Shown here: one piece after another, positions 27,475 to 35,688 of the stretch | Numbering within the stretch: the stretch's first letter is position 1 | Layout: each line of letters opens with the position of its first letter | Assembly (NCBI GenBank): GCA_041879425.1 | Contig: CP090854.1 | Location: 3,162,001 to 3,226,000 of the forward strand | Source of the DNA: Vibrio pomeroyi | GTDB lineage: Bacteria; Pseudomonadota; Gammaproteobacteria; Enterobacterales; Vibrionaceae | Direction of reading: 5' to 3' | Length of the DNA stretch: 64,000 nt | The notes under the pieces: generated by a model | The model's database searches: none | What the model saw: the letters and a program-made list of their open reading frames with translations, nothing else | Told to the model about the DNA's origin: nothing | Position numbers and translations under genes: made by a program

Positions 27475-27509
27475 TAAAAAGGTTGGCCTTCATGGTCAGC
27501 CTTTTTTTA
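27475..27509 (+). terminator. Terminator after valS
   Basis: AAAAAGGTTGGCC and GGTCAGCCTTTTTTT form a stem with G.U and small mismatches around TTCAT, followed by a seven-base T run. Confidence 0.85.
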
Positions 27510-27592
27510 TGCCCCAAGTTCCACCCTAGTCAGATTCACTCAAGTTAATTGATAGCTTTTGCCTATCAAAACAATCTTAACTACCCATTAGA

Positions 27593-27611
27593 TTTAATGA
27601 TAATAATTCTC
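27593..27611 (+). promoter_or_regulatory. Candidate Fur box upstream of the DUF2061 gene
   Basis: TTTAATGATAATAATTCTC matches 15 of 19 positions of the classical Fur consensus (GATAATGATAATCATTATC). It lies 44 bases before the start codon, where it could cover the promoter. I infer repression by iron-loaded Fur. There is no direct evidence. Confidence 0.55.
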
Positions 27612-27654
27612 AATAATAGCTCTATCGAAACAACACAACGACTGAGTAATTATC

Positions 27655-28059
27655 ATGAAAAAGACACTAACCTTTGCTGCATTACATTTTACTATCGCAT
27701 TTAGTGTCGCTTACGTACTAACCGGCGACATCTTAATTGGTAGCTTAATCGCTATGATTGAGCCTTCTGTGAATACGGTCGCCTTCTATTTTCATGAAAA
27801 GGCGTGGGCTCAAGTTCCAGCACTTAAAGCTCGTCAGTGGATGACAAAATTAAAAACAGCAAGTTTTGCGACCATTCACTTTAGTGTTGCCTTTACCGTC
27901 GTCTACTTGTTGACTGGCGATGCCTTCATCGGCGGCGTGATGGCTTTGCTTGAACCAACTTTAAATACAGTTGCTTACTACTTCCACGAGAAAGTGTGGT
28001 TACGAAAAGCAGAAAGACAAACAGCCCAACCTCAGTTTTGTTTGCACCAACATGCTTAA
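27655..28059 (+). CDS. Tandem DUF2061 membrane protein
   Basis: 134 residues of unknown function. The protein is two copies of one DUF2061 unit: residues about 4-52 (FAALHFTIAFSVAYVLTGD, then SVNTVAFYFHEKAW) and 70-117 (FATIHFSVAFTVVYLLTGD, then TLNTVAYYFHEKVW). Each copy has two short hydrophobic segments and the HF, TGD and YFHEK/VW landmarks. Many DUF2061 proteins carry a single unit, so this looks like an internal duplication or fusion. The tail QPQFCLHQHA has Cys and His residues that might bind metal. A candidate Fur box lies upstream. It is a single gene. Confidence 0.85.
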   Translation: MKKTLTFAALHFTIAFSVAYVLTGDILIGSLIAMIEPSVNTVAFYFHEKAWAQVPALKARQWMTKLKTASFATIHFSVAFTVVYLLTGDAFIGGVMALLEPTLNTVAYYFHEKVWLRKAERQTAQPQFCLHQHA

Positions 28060-28080
28060 TTAAGAGAATTTACCATTGAC

Positions 28081-28123
28081 AAAGTTGCGTACCACAATTA
28101 ATTTAATTGCGGTACGCAACTTT
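28081..28123. promoter_or_regulatory. Paired MarR-type operator in a long inverted repeat
   Basis: Two 13-base palindromic boxes, TTGCGTACCACAA (28085-28097) and TTGCGGTACGCAA (28107-28119), are reverse complements of each other apart from one base. Their centres are 22 bases apart, about two helical turns. Together they form an inverted repeat with outer arms AAAGTTGCGTACC / GGTACGCAACTTT. They lie 18 bases before the MarR-GNAT gene, so autoregulation is the simplest reading. As RNA the repeat would also form a strong hairpin and could act as a terminator for the DUF2061 gene, but only TTTA follows it. Confidence 0.6.
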
Positions 28124-28140
28124 ATGTAAGAGTGAAAATT

Positions 28141-29046
28141 ATGGATGCTCGAAAACTAAGACAATACTCCCGCCAAGCCGTGCGCTTACTGGGTATGCTT
28201 GATAAACAGTGTGGTGAGGTCACGCTCACTCCTGTTCAAGCTCACGCATTAGGAGAGATCCAACTCCAACCTTTAACCATCAATCAATTAGCACAACAGC
28301 TCAATGTCGATAAATCTAATGCCAGTCGAACGGTGGCAGGCCTCAGCAAACTTGAGTTGGTAGAGACTATCGAAAATCCAAAAGACAAACGCAGCCAATT
28401 GGTGACACTGACGTCTCGTGGACAAAACATGTTGAGTCAATTAGACGTGCAACAAAACACCTTTTTCGAAGACATGTTGCAGACTCTCAATGAGGATGAG
28501 CAACAACAGCTGAAAGTTGGACTGGAAACGTACTTAAAAGGGTTAGCGAATGTCTGCCAAGCTGACGAGTTCATACTTCGCCCACTCACTCAATCAGATA
28601 ACCCACAGTTAGCCGAAGTGATTAGAAAGGTTTCAGCGGAGCATGGACTAACAGAAGATAAAGGTTATGGCGTGGCCGATCCTACCCTTGATGACATGTA
28701 CTCTGTCTATAACAAAGAGAACGCAATGTACTGGGTGATCGAATATCAAGGTGAAGTGGTAGGTGGCGGTGGTTTTGCACCATTAGCTGGCCGACCAGAT
28801 GTATGTGAGCTACAGAAAATGTACTTCTTACCACAAACCCGAGGGCAAGGTTTGGCAAAGCGCATCGTTGCTCAAAGCCTAAAACTGGCTAAGCAGCTTG
28901 GTTACCAGCATATGTACTTGGAAACAACGGAATGCTTGGGTGCTGCAGTAAAACTCTATGAAAAACTGGAGTTTCAACACCTTGATTTAGCTTGGGGCGA
29001 AACAGGCCATGATGCTTGTGAAGTTGTCATGGCCAAAGCGTTATAA
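28141..29046 (+). CDS. MarR-type regulator fused to a GNAT acetyltransferase
   Basis: 301 residues from the ATG at 28141, with AAGAG 8 bases upstream; a GTG at 28132 is also in frame. Residues about 1-140 form a winged helix-turn-helix of the MarR family: INQLAQQLNVDKSNASRTVA is the recognition region, and ENPKDKRSQLVTLTSRG the wing. Residues about 148-301 are a GNAT N-acetyltransferase with the acetyl-CoA loop QTRGQGLAKRIV and the final strand YEKLEFQHLD. Such fusions occur widely in bacteria and are mostly uncharacterised; the acetylated substrate is unknown. The gene is preceded by a two-box operator-like element and is probably self-regulated. Confidence 0.9.
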   Translation: MDARKLRQYSRQAVRLLGMLDKQCGEVTLTPVQAHALGEIQLQPLTINQLAQQLNVDKSNASRTVAGLSKLELVETIENPKDKRSQLVTLTSRGQNMLSQLDVQQNTFFEDMLQTLNEDEQQQLKVGLETYLKGLANVCQADEFILRPLTQSDNPQLAEVIRKVSAEHGLTEDKGYGVADPTLDDMYSVYNKENAMYWVIEYQGEVVGGGGFAPLAGRPDVCELQKMYFLPQTRGQGLAKRIVAQSLKLAKQLGYQHMYLETTECLGAAVKLYEKLEFQHLDLAWGETGHDACEVVMAKAL

Positions 29047-29070
29047 GTATCAGACGCTAGTTGCTAGCTT

Positions 29071-29865
29071 TTAACGTAAAAAATTACTCACACAAGACGC
29101 TGGATTTAAGGCAACGAAAGAACTCTCTTTTTGCCCATCGAGTTCAACTTCTAACTGGTATAAGTGCTTAGGGTTAGGCTTCTCAAGGTTAAATACCATA
29201 GGAGCCTCCACTTGAAACACCACGCCAGTATGCTCAGCTCGCACATCTATCGGCATCACGAGTGTCATGCCGTTGAACTTAATTGATGCAGATACCAAAC
29301 CTGCTTTTAGCGTCTGATAAATCACATCCACTTTAAACTCACAGCCACCACCGTGGTGCCAGATCTGCTCTGTGACAACTTGTTCTAGTTTGACGTTTCG
29401 AATGAACTGCAGGTACGGCGCTTGCCAAATCCCGATGCGTGAATCAGATTTAGCGATAGGCTGTGAAGATATAGACTCATCCATATCCTCTTCGAGCAAC
29501 AAGCTCTCCTCTTCTTCAAGGAAAAGGATCTCAAAACGGTTTCGGCCAGACTGCATATAAGGGCGGATATCTTTGCGATATTCAGCTTGGCTACCATCGC
29601 AATCAAACACGGCAACGCCATTCAGTCGTACTTCTGCAAAGTAATCGACACCCGCTACGACCAACTCAACGAATGGACACGCCAACATAGCATCATCAAC
29701 TTCGATGTCATGCATCAGGTGCCACTCTTGCTCTGCGATTTCATCTTCACTTAAGCTATCAGGGAGCTTTGAGCTTAATGGAGCAGGAAAGGTAATGTCA
29801 TCTTGTGGGATAGAGAGATCCGTCAATGGCGAAATTTGCCAAAGACCATCGAGAAGTAACCGCAT
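29071..29865 (-). CDS. GH2-type sugar-binding-domain protein without catalytic domain
   Basis: 264 residues. The N-terminal half resembles the jellyroll sugar-binding domain of family 2 glycosyl hydrolases such as beta-mannosidase: LLLDGLWQISPL, then AEVRLNGVAVFDC, YRKDIRPYMQSGRN and IGIWQAPYLQF. The second half looks like the following immunoglobulin-like domain (about 165-255). The catalytic barrel that would carry the two glutamates is absent, and the frame simply ends. There is no signal peptide. It may be a stand-alone binding or regulatory protein, or a relic of a larger enzyme. It is a single gene transcribed in the same direction as rraB, which lies upstream of it behind a terminator. 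Confidence 0.7.
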   Translation of the reverse strand: MRLLLDGLWQISPLTDLSIPQDDITFPAPLSSKLPDSLSEDEIAEQEWHLMHDIEVDDAMLACPFVELVVAGVDYFAEVRLNGVAVFDCDGSQAEYRKDIRPYMQSGRNRFEILFLEEEESLLLEEDMDESISSQPIAKSDSRIGIWQAPYLQFIRNVKLEQVVTEQIWHHGGGCEFKVDVIYQTLKAGLVSASIKFNGMTLVMPIDVRAEHTGVVFQVEAPMVFNLEKPNPKHLYQLEVELDGQKESSFVALNPASCVSNFLR

Positions 29866-29942
29866 ATCATTCCTTGAGCCAGATCAATTTTGACCGCATT
29901 ATAATGAATGAATGCATTTAAAGACATTTATTTTTCTGAGGA

Positions 29943-29974
29943 TAAAAAAATGCCAGCTATAGGCTGGCATTCTT
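29943..29974 (-). terminator. Terminator of rraB
   Basis: Minus strand AATGCCAGC / GCTGGCATT around CTATA, followed by seven T. It starts 17 bases after the rraB stop. Confidence 0.88.
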
Positions 29975-29990
29975 TCAAACTGGGAAGAAG

Positions 29991-30407
29991 TTACTCTTCG
30001 CCTTCATCATCTTCGTCAGGGTAGATAGCATCTTCACCTTCGTAGTAAGTGCCCCAACCGTCGTAGATAATGTCGAATTTCTCTGCAAGGTTCACAAGCT
30101 TCTCAACTTGCGCATCGATCGCTTCAGCATCTAGAGTTGACTGCATAGTTGCATCACAGCAAAGTAGCTTGTTGCCATCTTCGTCTTCTGTCTCTTCAGC
30201 CTCAAGCACTTCAAAGCCCATTTTGAATGCTTCAACAACTGCTTTCTCAAGCACTTCGAAATCTTCAGCAAATAGGTGATGCTCGATATCGTATAGAGCT
30301 TCAGGATCGCTACCATCTTCAATTAGTGCTGCAATGATGTCGCGAGTCTCTTCCTTTTGAAATTCAATTAATTCCGCTACTGATAGATATTCATCTTCGT
30401 GAGACAT
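29991..30407 (-). CDS. rraB: Ribonuclease E inhibitor RraB
   Basis: 138 residues, equal to the E. coli protein. RraB binds the C-terminal half of RNase E and reduces its cleavage of selected mRNAs. The sequence is strongly acidic (more than a quarter D/E, tail [10 protein letters not shown]), with the family segments [20 protein letters not shown] and [14 protein letters not shown]. As in E. coli it neighbours the arginine/pyrimidine genes. It is divergent from arcA and has its own terminator. Confidence 0.95.
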   Translation of the reverse strand: MSHEDEYLSVAELIEFQKEETRDIIAALIEDGSDPEALYDIEHHLFAEDFEVLEKAVVEAFKMGFEVLEAEETEDEDGNKLLCCDATMQSTLDAEAIDAQVEKLVNLAEKFDIIYDGWGTYYEGEDAIYPDEDDEGEE

Positions 30408-30983
30408 GTGTCTGCTCCAGAGTGTTGACTATGAAAAGATCAAATTTGATTGCCACGAAATATGGCACGGATCGTCCAGAAAAGCCACCCAGATCAGGCT
30501 TAGAAAGGTAAGTTTATCGCCAGATAGCGGGAGCAATATCAATTCAAAAGTGAAATCAAAATCACAGAAACAAATTTTCAACATTTTATTAACTGACGTC
30601 TGTTTTAGCATTTCATCTTTATTGTCGCTTCAAGCGTATTTGAATAGAAATTGCGTGCTTAGTCACCACAGATGCATACGCTCAACCCGTTTCAAGGTGC
30701 ATAAAATCCCAGCTTGCTATCAAAAAGTGAATAATAGTGAATAAAAAGTCACGAATAATAAGCAAAATAGATTTCTCGTACACACTAAATCGAGCATAGA
30801 TCCTCAAAACAGTTGTTCCATGAGATACACGCTTAATTAGTACTTAACCCCAAAAAATCAAATTAATCCGGTTTTTAATACCATAAATTCAAAAAATACT
30901 TTGTATTTACGCAACCTCCAAAACTTGCATATTACGGCCAAGCTTGTCATAAATAGACGCTGGATTAATAGTAAGGATGCAAA
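30408..30983 (+). promoter_or_regulatory. Long upstream region of the arginine deiminase gene
   Basis: About 575 bases without a credible gene between divergent rraB and arcA. At 30727-30760 three direct hexamers TGAATA, TGAATA and CGAATA occur at 10- and 14-base steps. These resemble half-sites of the ArgR box (TGAAT-ATTCA), but no full palindrome is present. The rest is AT-rich. A weak ORF at 30406-30744 has no homology that I recognise and overlaps the rraB start, so I do not call it. Confidence 0.4.
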
Positions 30984-32204
30984 ATGAGTAAGCTGTACGT
31001 TGGCTCCGAAGTCGGTCAATTAAGACGAGTTCTCCTAAATAGACCTGAAAGAGCACTCACCCACCTCACCCCTTCAAACTGTCATGATCTTCTATTTGAT
31101 GATGTGCTTGCTGTTGAAGCTGCTGGTGAAGAACATGATGCTTTTGCAGAGACACTGCGTAGCCAAGACGTAGAAGTGCTACTGCTACACGACTTGCTTG
31201 TCGAAACACTTGCCGTACCTCAGGCTCGCGAGTGGCTGCTGAATACTCAAATCTCAGATTTCCGTTATGGGCCGACTTTTGCCCGTGACTTAAGAAGCTA
31301 TCTTGCTCAAATGGATAATGAGCATCTAGCAACTATCTTACTCGGCGGCTTGGCTTATTCTGAGCTCCCTATCAAATCATCGTCGATGCTACCTAAGATG
31401 CATCGCCCACTTGATTTTGTTATCGAACCACTGCCGAACCACCTATTTACGCGTGATACTTCATGTTGGGTTTATGGCGGTGTGTCGCTGAACCCTATGA
31501 TGAAACCGGCGCGTCAACGCGAAACAAACCACTTGCGAGCTATCTACCGCTGGCACCCTGTGTTTGCCGGACAAGACTTCATTAAGTACTTCGGTGATGA
31601 AGATTTGCACTACGACAACGCCAATATTGAAGGCGGTGACGTACTGGTTATCGGTAAAGGCGCGGTACTGGTTGGTATATCTGAGCGTACCAAGCCACAA
31701 GGTGTCGAAAATCTAGCGGCGAGCTTGTTCCGTTCGGGTCAGGCAACCGAAGTGATTGCTATCGATTTACCAAAACACCGCTCTTGTATGCACCTTGATA
31801 CGGTGATGACACATATGGATATCGACACTTTCTCTGTCTACCCTGAGATTGTTCGCAAAGATCTAGATACTTGGCGCCTAACACCTAAAGAAAATGGTGA
31901 GATGCGCGTAGAGAAAGCGGAAAACTACCTGTCAGCAATTGAAGGGGCTCTCGGCCTTGATCAGCTGAAGATCATCACAACTGGTGGTGACAACTATGAA
32001 GCTGAACGTGAACAGTGGAATGACGCTAACAACGTACTGACAGTCAAACCGGGCACCGTTATCGGTTATGAACGCAATGTTTACACCAACGAGAAATACG
32101 ACAAAGCGGGCATCGAAGTTCTGACAATTCCAGGCAACGAGTTAGGTCGTGGTCGTGGTGGCGCTCGCTGCATGAGCTGCCCTATCGAAAGAGACGGTAT
32201 CTAA
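30984..32204 (+). CDS. arcA: Arginine deiminase
   Basis: 406 residues. It converts arginine to citrulline and ammonia, the first step of the fermentative arginine deiminase pathway. The catalytic cysteine is C396 in [17 protein letters not shown]. The substrate-binding NIEGGDVLV (about 214-222) and the catalytic [10 protein letters not shown] (about 270-280) are intact. The downstream ornithine carbamoyltransferase could take the second step. Carbamate kinase and an arginine-ornithine antiporter are not in the window. This arcA is unrelated to the redox regulator of the same name. A TAATAGTAAGGATGCAAA context supplies the ribosome-binding site AAGGA before the ATG. Confidence 0.96.
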   Translation: MSKLYVGSEVGQLRRVLLNRPERALTHLTPSNCHDLLFDDVLAVEAAGEEHDAFAETLRSQDVEVLLLHDLLVETLAVPQAREWLLNTQISDFRYGPTFARDLRSYLAQMDNEHLATILLGGLAYSELPIKSSSMLPKMHRPLDFVIEPLPNHLFTRDTSCWVYGGVSLNPMMKPARQRETNHLRAIYRWHPVFAGQDFIKYFGDEDLHYDNANIEGGDVLVIGKGAVLVGISERTKPQGVENLAASLFRSGQATEVIAIDLPKHRSCMHLDTVMTHMDIDTFSVYPEIVRKDLDTWRLTPKENGEMRVEKAENYLSAIEGALGLDQLKIITTGGDNYEAEREQWNDANNVLTVKPGTVIGYERNVYTNEKYDKAGIEVLTIPGNELGRGRGGARCMSCPIERDGI

Positions 32205-32241
32205 GCTGATAGTTCAATAGAACAAAAACAATAACTTATCT

Positions 32242-32272
32242 AGGCCAGTACCATCGTACTGGCCTTTTTTAT
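32242..32272 (+). terminator. Terminator after arcA
   Basis: AGGCCAGTA / TACTGGCCT around CCATCG, followed by six T. It separates arcA from argF, so the two genes have independent 3' ends. Confidence 0.9.
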
Positions 32273-32359
32273 TAAATAAATAAAATAAATATTCACAAAT
32301 ATAGCATTTTTATGTTTAACTGAGTTCTTCATTGATTCTATATACACAAGGAGCGAGAG
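32273..32359 (+). promoter_or_regulatory. Promoter region of the ornithine carbamoyltransferase gene, possible ARG boxes
   Basis: The AT-rich stretch contains AATAAATATTCAC at about 32286-32298, similar to half of an ArgR box, and a CATTTTTATG dyad at about 32308-32317. Tandem ARG boxes precede this gene in enteric bacteria. The match here is only partial. The gene has AAGGAGCGAG before its ATG. Confidence 0.4.
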
Positions 32360-33364
32360 ATGGCCTTTAATCTTCGCAATCGTAACTTTCTAAAACTTCT
32401 CGACTTTACTCCTAAAGAGATTCAGTTTTTACTCGATCTGTCTGCTGACCTAAAAAAAGCTAAGTATGCAGGTACAGAGCAGAAAAAGCTTATCGGTAAA
32501 AACATCGCTTTGATCTTTGAAAAAGCATCAACTCGAACTCGATGTGCTTTTGAGGTAGCCGCCTTTGATCAAGGTGCTCAAGTCTCTTACTTAGGCCCTT
32601 CTGGTTCTCAGATTGGCCAGAAAGAATCAATGAAAGATACGGCTCGTGTATTAGGTCGTATGTACGACGGCATTGAATACCGTGGTTTTGGCCAAAGCAT
32701 TGTCGAAGATCTTGGCGCATACGCTGGTGTGCCAGTTTGGAACGGCCTAACCGATGAATTCCATCCAACTCAGATCTTGGCTGACTTCCTTACAATGATC
32801 GAACATGGTCGCGGTAAACACCTACACCAGATCAGCTTTGCTTACCTAGGCGATGCGCGTAACAACATGGGTAACTCACTGTTAGTCGGTGCTGCGAAAA
32901 TGGGCATGGATATTCGCCTTGTCGCGCCAAAAGCCTTTTGGCCAGAAGAACAACTTGTCGAAGAGTGCCAAGCCATTGCACAAAACACTGGTGCAAAAAT
33001 CACGTTAACCGAAGACGTTGCTGAAGGCGTGAAAGGTTGTGATTTCCTATACACAGACGTTTGGGTTTCAATGGGTGAAGCCCCTGAAGCTTGGGACGAA
33101 CGTGTTGCGGTAATGAAACCATACCAAGTGAATATGGATGTCATTAAGCTAACTGGCAATCCTCAAGTGAAATTCATGCACTGCCTACCCGCTTTCCATA
33201 ACAATGAAACCGTGATTGGTCAGCAAGTCGCAGACAAGTATGGAATGAACGGCTTGGAAGTGACGGACGAAGTGTTTGAATCTGACTACTCAATTGTATT
33301 TGATGAAGCAGAGAATCGCATGCACACCATCAAGGCGGTGATGGTCGCGACGCTTGGTCAATAG
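32360..33364 (+). CDS. argF: Ornithine carbamoyltransferase
   Basis: 334 residues. It joins ornithine and carbamoyl phosphate to give citrulline in arginine synthesis; next to arginine deiminase it could also run in the catabolic direction. The carbamoyl-phosphate loop is STRTR at about 56-60 ([12 protein letters not shown]). HPTQ occurs at about 134 ([14 protein letters not shown]), and the ornithine-binding [12 protein letters not shown] at about 272-283. Sequence alone does not settle anabolic versus catabolic use, and the symbol argF is by analogy. It is followed by the pyrBI unit, whose first enzyme is a paralogue acting on the same carbamoyl phosphate. Confidence 0.94.
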   Translation: MAFNLRNRNFLKLLDFTPKEIQFLLDLSADLKKAKYAGTEQKKLIGKNIALIFEKASTRTRCAFEVAAFDQGAQVSYLGPSGSQIGQKESMKDTARVLGRMYDGIEYRGFGQSIVEDLGAYAGVPVWNGLTDEFHPTQILADFLTMIEHGRGKHLHQISFAYLGDARNNMGNSLLVGAAKMGMDIRLVAPKAFWPEEQLVEECQAIAQNTGAKITLTEDVAEGVKGCDFLYTDVWVSMGEAPEAWDERVAVMKPYQVNMDVIKLTGNPQVKFMHCLPAFHNNETVIGQQVADKYGMNGLEVTDEVFESDYSIVFDEAENRMHTIKAVMVATLGQ

Positions 33365-33401
33365 ACAATAATGAAAGTAAACAAAAGCTTGATGTAATCG
33401 C

Positions 33402-33432
33402 TTGCGCTCACAAATTGAAAGCGTATAATTCT
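33402..33432 (+). promoter_or_regulatory. pyrBI promoter
   Basis: TTGCGC (about 33402-33407), a 16-base spacer and TATAAT (about 33424-33429) precede TCTCGG. Transcription would start just before the leader peptide. In E. coli the pyrBI start site allows UTP-sensitive slippage; here the initial bases are not a T run. Confidence 0.65.
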
Positions 33433-33458
33433 CGGCAATTTGTCTGAGAGTAGTGAAA

Positions 33459-33593
33459 ATGACGCCAAGCAATGTTGTGATAAAACATAATGATATTGTG
33501 ATAAAACATAATAAAATTGTGAAAACACCTAATATTGCTCGCAAGCTAGCATGCTTGCCAGGCCGTCTATTCTGCTTTTCAGCACTTTTTTAA
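33459..33593 (+). CDS. pyrL: pyrBI operon leader peptide
   Basis: 44 codons from ATG to TAA at 33591, too short for normal ORF calling. It has the same length as E. coli PyrL but little sequence in common. The coding sequence contains three copies of a 21-base direct repeat starting TTGTGA at 33475, 33496 and 33517, giving [14 protein letters not shown] and V-K. Next is a hairpin at 33541-33558 (GCAAGC / GCTTGC), then a pyrimidine-rich stretch ending in seven T at the stop codon. The intrinsic terminator begins inside the stop codon. The layout is that of UTP-sensed attenuation: slow transcription at the U-rich pause lets ribosomes follow closely and block the terminator. Confidence 0.8.
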   Translation: MTPSNVVIKHNDIVIKHNKIVKTPNIARKLACLPGRLFCFSALF

Positions 33594-33619
33594 AGCCTCC
33601 CATTATGGGGGGCTTTTTT
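33592..33619 (+). terminator. pyrBI attenuator
   Basis: AAAGCCTCCC pairs with GGGGGGCTTT (one G.U) around ATTAT, followed by a T run. The stem starts at the stop codon of the leader peptide, as required for ribosome-coupled attenuation. Confidence 0.88.
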
Positions 33620-33651
33620 ATGGCCAATACATTATTGTGGGGAAGAAGATC

Positions 33652-34581
33652 ATGGCGAATTCGCTCTATCAAAAGCACATCATCTCAATTCCAGAGCTTT
33701 CTCGTGAAGAGCTAGAATTAATTGTTCAAACGGCAGGTCAACTTAAAGCTGAACCAAACCCAGAACTCATCAAGAACAAAGTTGTTGCCAGCTGCTTCTT
33801 CGAACCTTCAACACGAACTCGTCTCTCTTTTGAAACTGCGATTCAACGCATCGGTGGTGATGTGATTGGTTTCGACAGCGGTGGTAATACTTCACTGGCG
33901 AAGAAAGGTGAAACGCTAGCAGACTCAGTGCAAGTTATCTCTTCATACGTTGATGCTTACGTAATGCGCCACCCTCAAGAAGGTGCTGCACGTCTAGCTT
34001 CTGAATTCTCTAACGGCGTACCTGTGATTAATGCAGGTGACGGTGCAAACCAACACCCGACACAAACACTATTAGACTTGTTCTCTATCGCTGAAACACA
34101 AGGCCGCCTAGATAACCTAAACGTGGCATTCGTTGGTGACCTGAAGTACGGTCGTACGGTTCACTCTCTGACTCAAGCACTAGCGAAATTCGACAACATC
34201 TGTTTCTACTTTGTGGCACCAGAAGCGTTGGCGATGCCAGACTACATTTGTGAAGAACTTGATGAAGCGGGTATCAAGTACCAACTACTGACCGACATGG
34301 AAGATGTGATTCCTGAGCTGGATGTTCTGTACATGACGCGAGTTCAAAAAGAGCGCTTTGATGAGTCGGAATACGCGCACATCAAATCAGCGTACATCCT
34401 AACGGCTGCACTTCTAGAAAACGCACGTGATAACTTGAAGGTTCTGCACCCTCTTCCTCGCGTTGACGAAATTACTATCGATGTCGATAAAACACCTTAC
34501 GCTTACTACTTCCAGCAAGCCGAGAACGGTGTTTACGCGCGTGAAGCATTACTAGCCCTTGTTCTTAACGAAACGCTGTAG
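33652..34581 (+). CDS. pyrB: Aspartate carbamoyltransferase catalytic chain
   Basis: 309 residues from the ATG at 33652 ([13 protein letters not shown]), which matches the known family start and follows GGGGAAGAAG; a GTG five codons earlier is less likely. It makes carbamoyl-aspartate, the committed step of pyrimidine synthesis. STRTR is at about 53-57, HPTQTLLDL at about 135-143, [15 protein letters not shown] is complete, and the aspartate-binding HPLPRVDEI is at about 265-273. It is co-transcribed with pyrI 12 bases downstream, forming the allosteric c6r6 holoenzyme. Expression is controlled by the attenuator upstream. Confidence 0.98.
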   Translation: MANSLYQKHIISIPELSREELELIVQTAGQLKAEPNPELIKNKVVASCFFEPSTRTRLSFETAIQRIGGDVIGFDSGGNTSLAKKGETLADSVQVISSYVDAYVMRHPQEGAARLASEFSNGVPVINAGDGANQHPTQTLLDLFSIAETQGRLDNLNVAFVGDLKYGRTVHSLTQALAKFDNICFYFVAPEALAMPDYICEELDEAGIKYQLLTDMEDVIPELDVLYMTRVQKERFDESEYAHIKSAYILTAALLENARDNLKVLHPLPRVDEITIDVDKTPYAYYFQQAENGVYAREALLALVLNETL

Positions 34582-34593
34582 AGGAGAGAGATC

Positions 34594-35055
34594 ATGTCTA
34601 AAGAGACTCAATTAAAAGTTGAAGCAATCAGAAACGGTACTGTTATCGACCACATCCCAGCGAACATCGGGATCAAGGTGCTAAAACTGTTCGACATGCA
34701 CAACTCTCATCAGCGTGTGACCATTGGCCTAAATCTGCCGTCATCGGCACTCGGTGGCAAAGACCTGCTTAAGATTGAGAATGTGTTTATCACAGAAGAA
34801 CAAGCGAGCAAGCTGGCGCTTTACGCACCTCACGCGACAGTGAACCAAATCGAAGATTACGAAGTGGTTAAGAAGTTAGCCCTAGAACTTCCTGAGCAAA
34901 TCAACGATGTGTTCGAGTGTCCAAATACTAACTGCATTACGCACAACGAGCCTGTTGAAAGCAGCTTTAAGATCTTTGAAAAGAAAGAAGATATTCGATT
35001 GAAGTGTAAGTACTGCGAAAAAGTTTTCTCTCGCGAAATCGTGACTGAAAGATAA
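34594..35055 (+). CDS. pyrI: Aspartate carbamoyltransferase regulatory chain
   Basis: 153 residues. It binds CTP and ATP and sets the activity of PyrB. The N-terminal nucleotide-binding domain has [19 protein letters not shown]. The C-terminal zinc site has four cysteines in CPNTNC and CKYC. The gene follows pyrB with GAGGAGAGAG as the ribosome-binding site and is ended by a hairpin at 35092-35118. Confidence 0.98.
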   Translation: MSKETQLKVEAIRNGTVIDHIPANIGIKVLKLFDMHNSHQRVTIGLNLPSSALGGKDLLKIENVFITEEQASKLALYAPHATVNQIEDYEVVKKLALELPEQINDVFECPNTNCITHNEPVESSFKIFEKKEDIRLKCKYCEKVFSREIVTER

Positions 35056-35091
35056 CGTCATACGGCAACCCGTTTGAACGCAAAAACTATC

Positions 35092-35118
35092 AAATACCTC
35101 GCCTGTGCGAGGTATTTT
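35092..35118 (+). terminator. Terminator after pyrBI
   Basis: AAATACCTCGC / GCGAGGTATTT around CTGT followed by TT. The stem is good but the T-tract is short. Confidence 0.75.
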
Positions 35119-35190
35119 GCGCTTTACCTAGGCTAAGTTTGAAGGCACACTGAAAAACGATTTTTATCTAATAACTGATGGAATAAACCA

Positions 35191-35580
35191 ATGACTAAAG
35201 TACTTCACACAGAATCTGCTCCAGCTGCAATCGGCCCATACGTACAAGGTGTTGACCTTGGCAACATGGTACTGACTTCTGGTCAAATCCCAGTAAACCC
35301 AGCAACTGGTGAAGTATCTGCGGATATCGCAGTGCAAGCTCGCCAATCTCTAGACAACGTTCAAGCGGTTGTTGAAGCCTCAGGCCTGACTGTAAAAGAC
35401 ATCGTAAAACTAACGGTATTCGTTAAAGACCTAAACGACTTCGGCACAGTAAACGAAGTTTACGGCAAATTCTTCGATGAGCACGGCGTTGCAAACTACC
35501 CTGCACGTTCATGTGTTGAAGTTGCTCGTCTGCCAAAAGATGTAGGTATCGAGATCGAAGCTATTGCGGTTCGCAAATAG
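35191..35580 (+). CDS. ridA: 2-iminobutanoate/2-iminopropanoate deaminase RidA
   Basis: 129 residues, YjgF/YER057c/UK114 family. It hydrolyses reactive enamine/imine intermediates released by PLP enzymes such as threonine dehydratase. The family pattern includes AAIGPYVQGVDLGNMVLTSGQ and, at the C-terminus, ARSCVEVARLPKDVGIEIEA with the substrate-binding Arg and Cys-Val-Glu. It follows pyrBI, as in E. coli, but with its own spacing of about 135 bases. It converges on plsC across a shared terminator. Confidence 0.96.
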   Translation: MTKVLHTESAPAAIGPYVQGVDLGNMVLTSGQIPVNPATGEVSADIAVQARQSLDNVQAVVEASGLTVKDIVKLTVFVKDLNDFGTVNEVYGKFFDEHGVANYPARSCVEVARLPKDVGIEIEAIAVRK

Positions 35581-35633
35581 TCTTTCTAAATCTAAAATAA
35601 ACGTCTGAGCATAAAGCTGAGTGTTTACCAGAT

Positions 35634-35668
35634 ACAAAAAAAGGTTGCCCATTTGGCAACCTTTTTTA
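35634..35668. terminator. Bidirectional terminator between ridA and plsC
   Basis: AAAAAAAGGTTGCC pairs with GGCAACCTTTTTT around CATTT, with A and T tracts on both sides between convergent genes. Confidence 0.9.
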
Positions 35669-35688
35669 TTGTTCTGCGTTTTGCTCAA

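Noticed and set aside
30406..30744. 112-codon ORF upstream of arcA
   Set aside because: It overlaps the rraB start codon region, has no recognisable domain or ribosome-binding site, and has a low-complexity composition.
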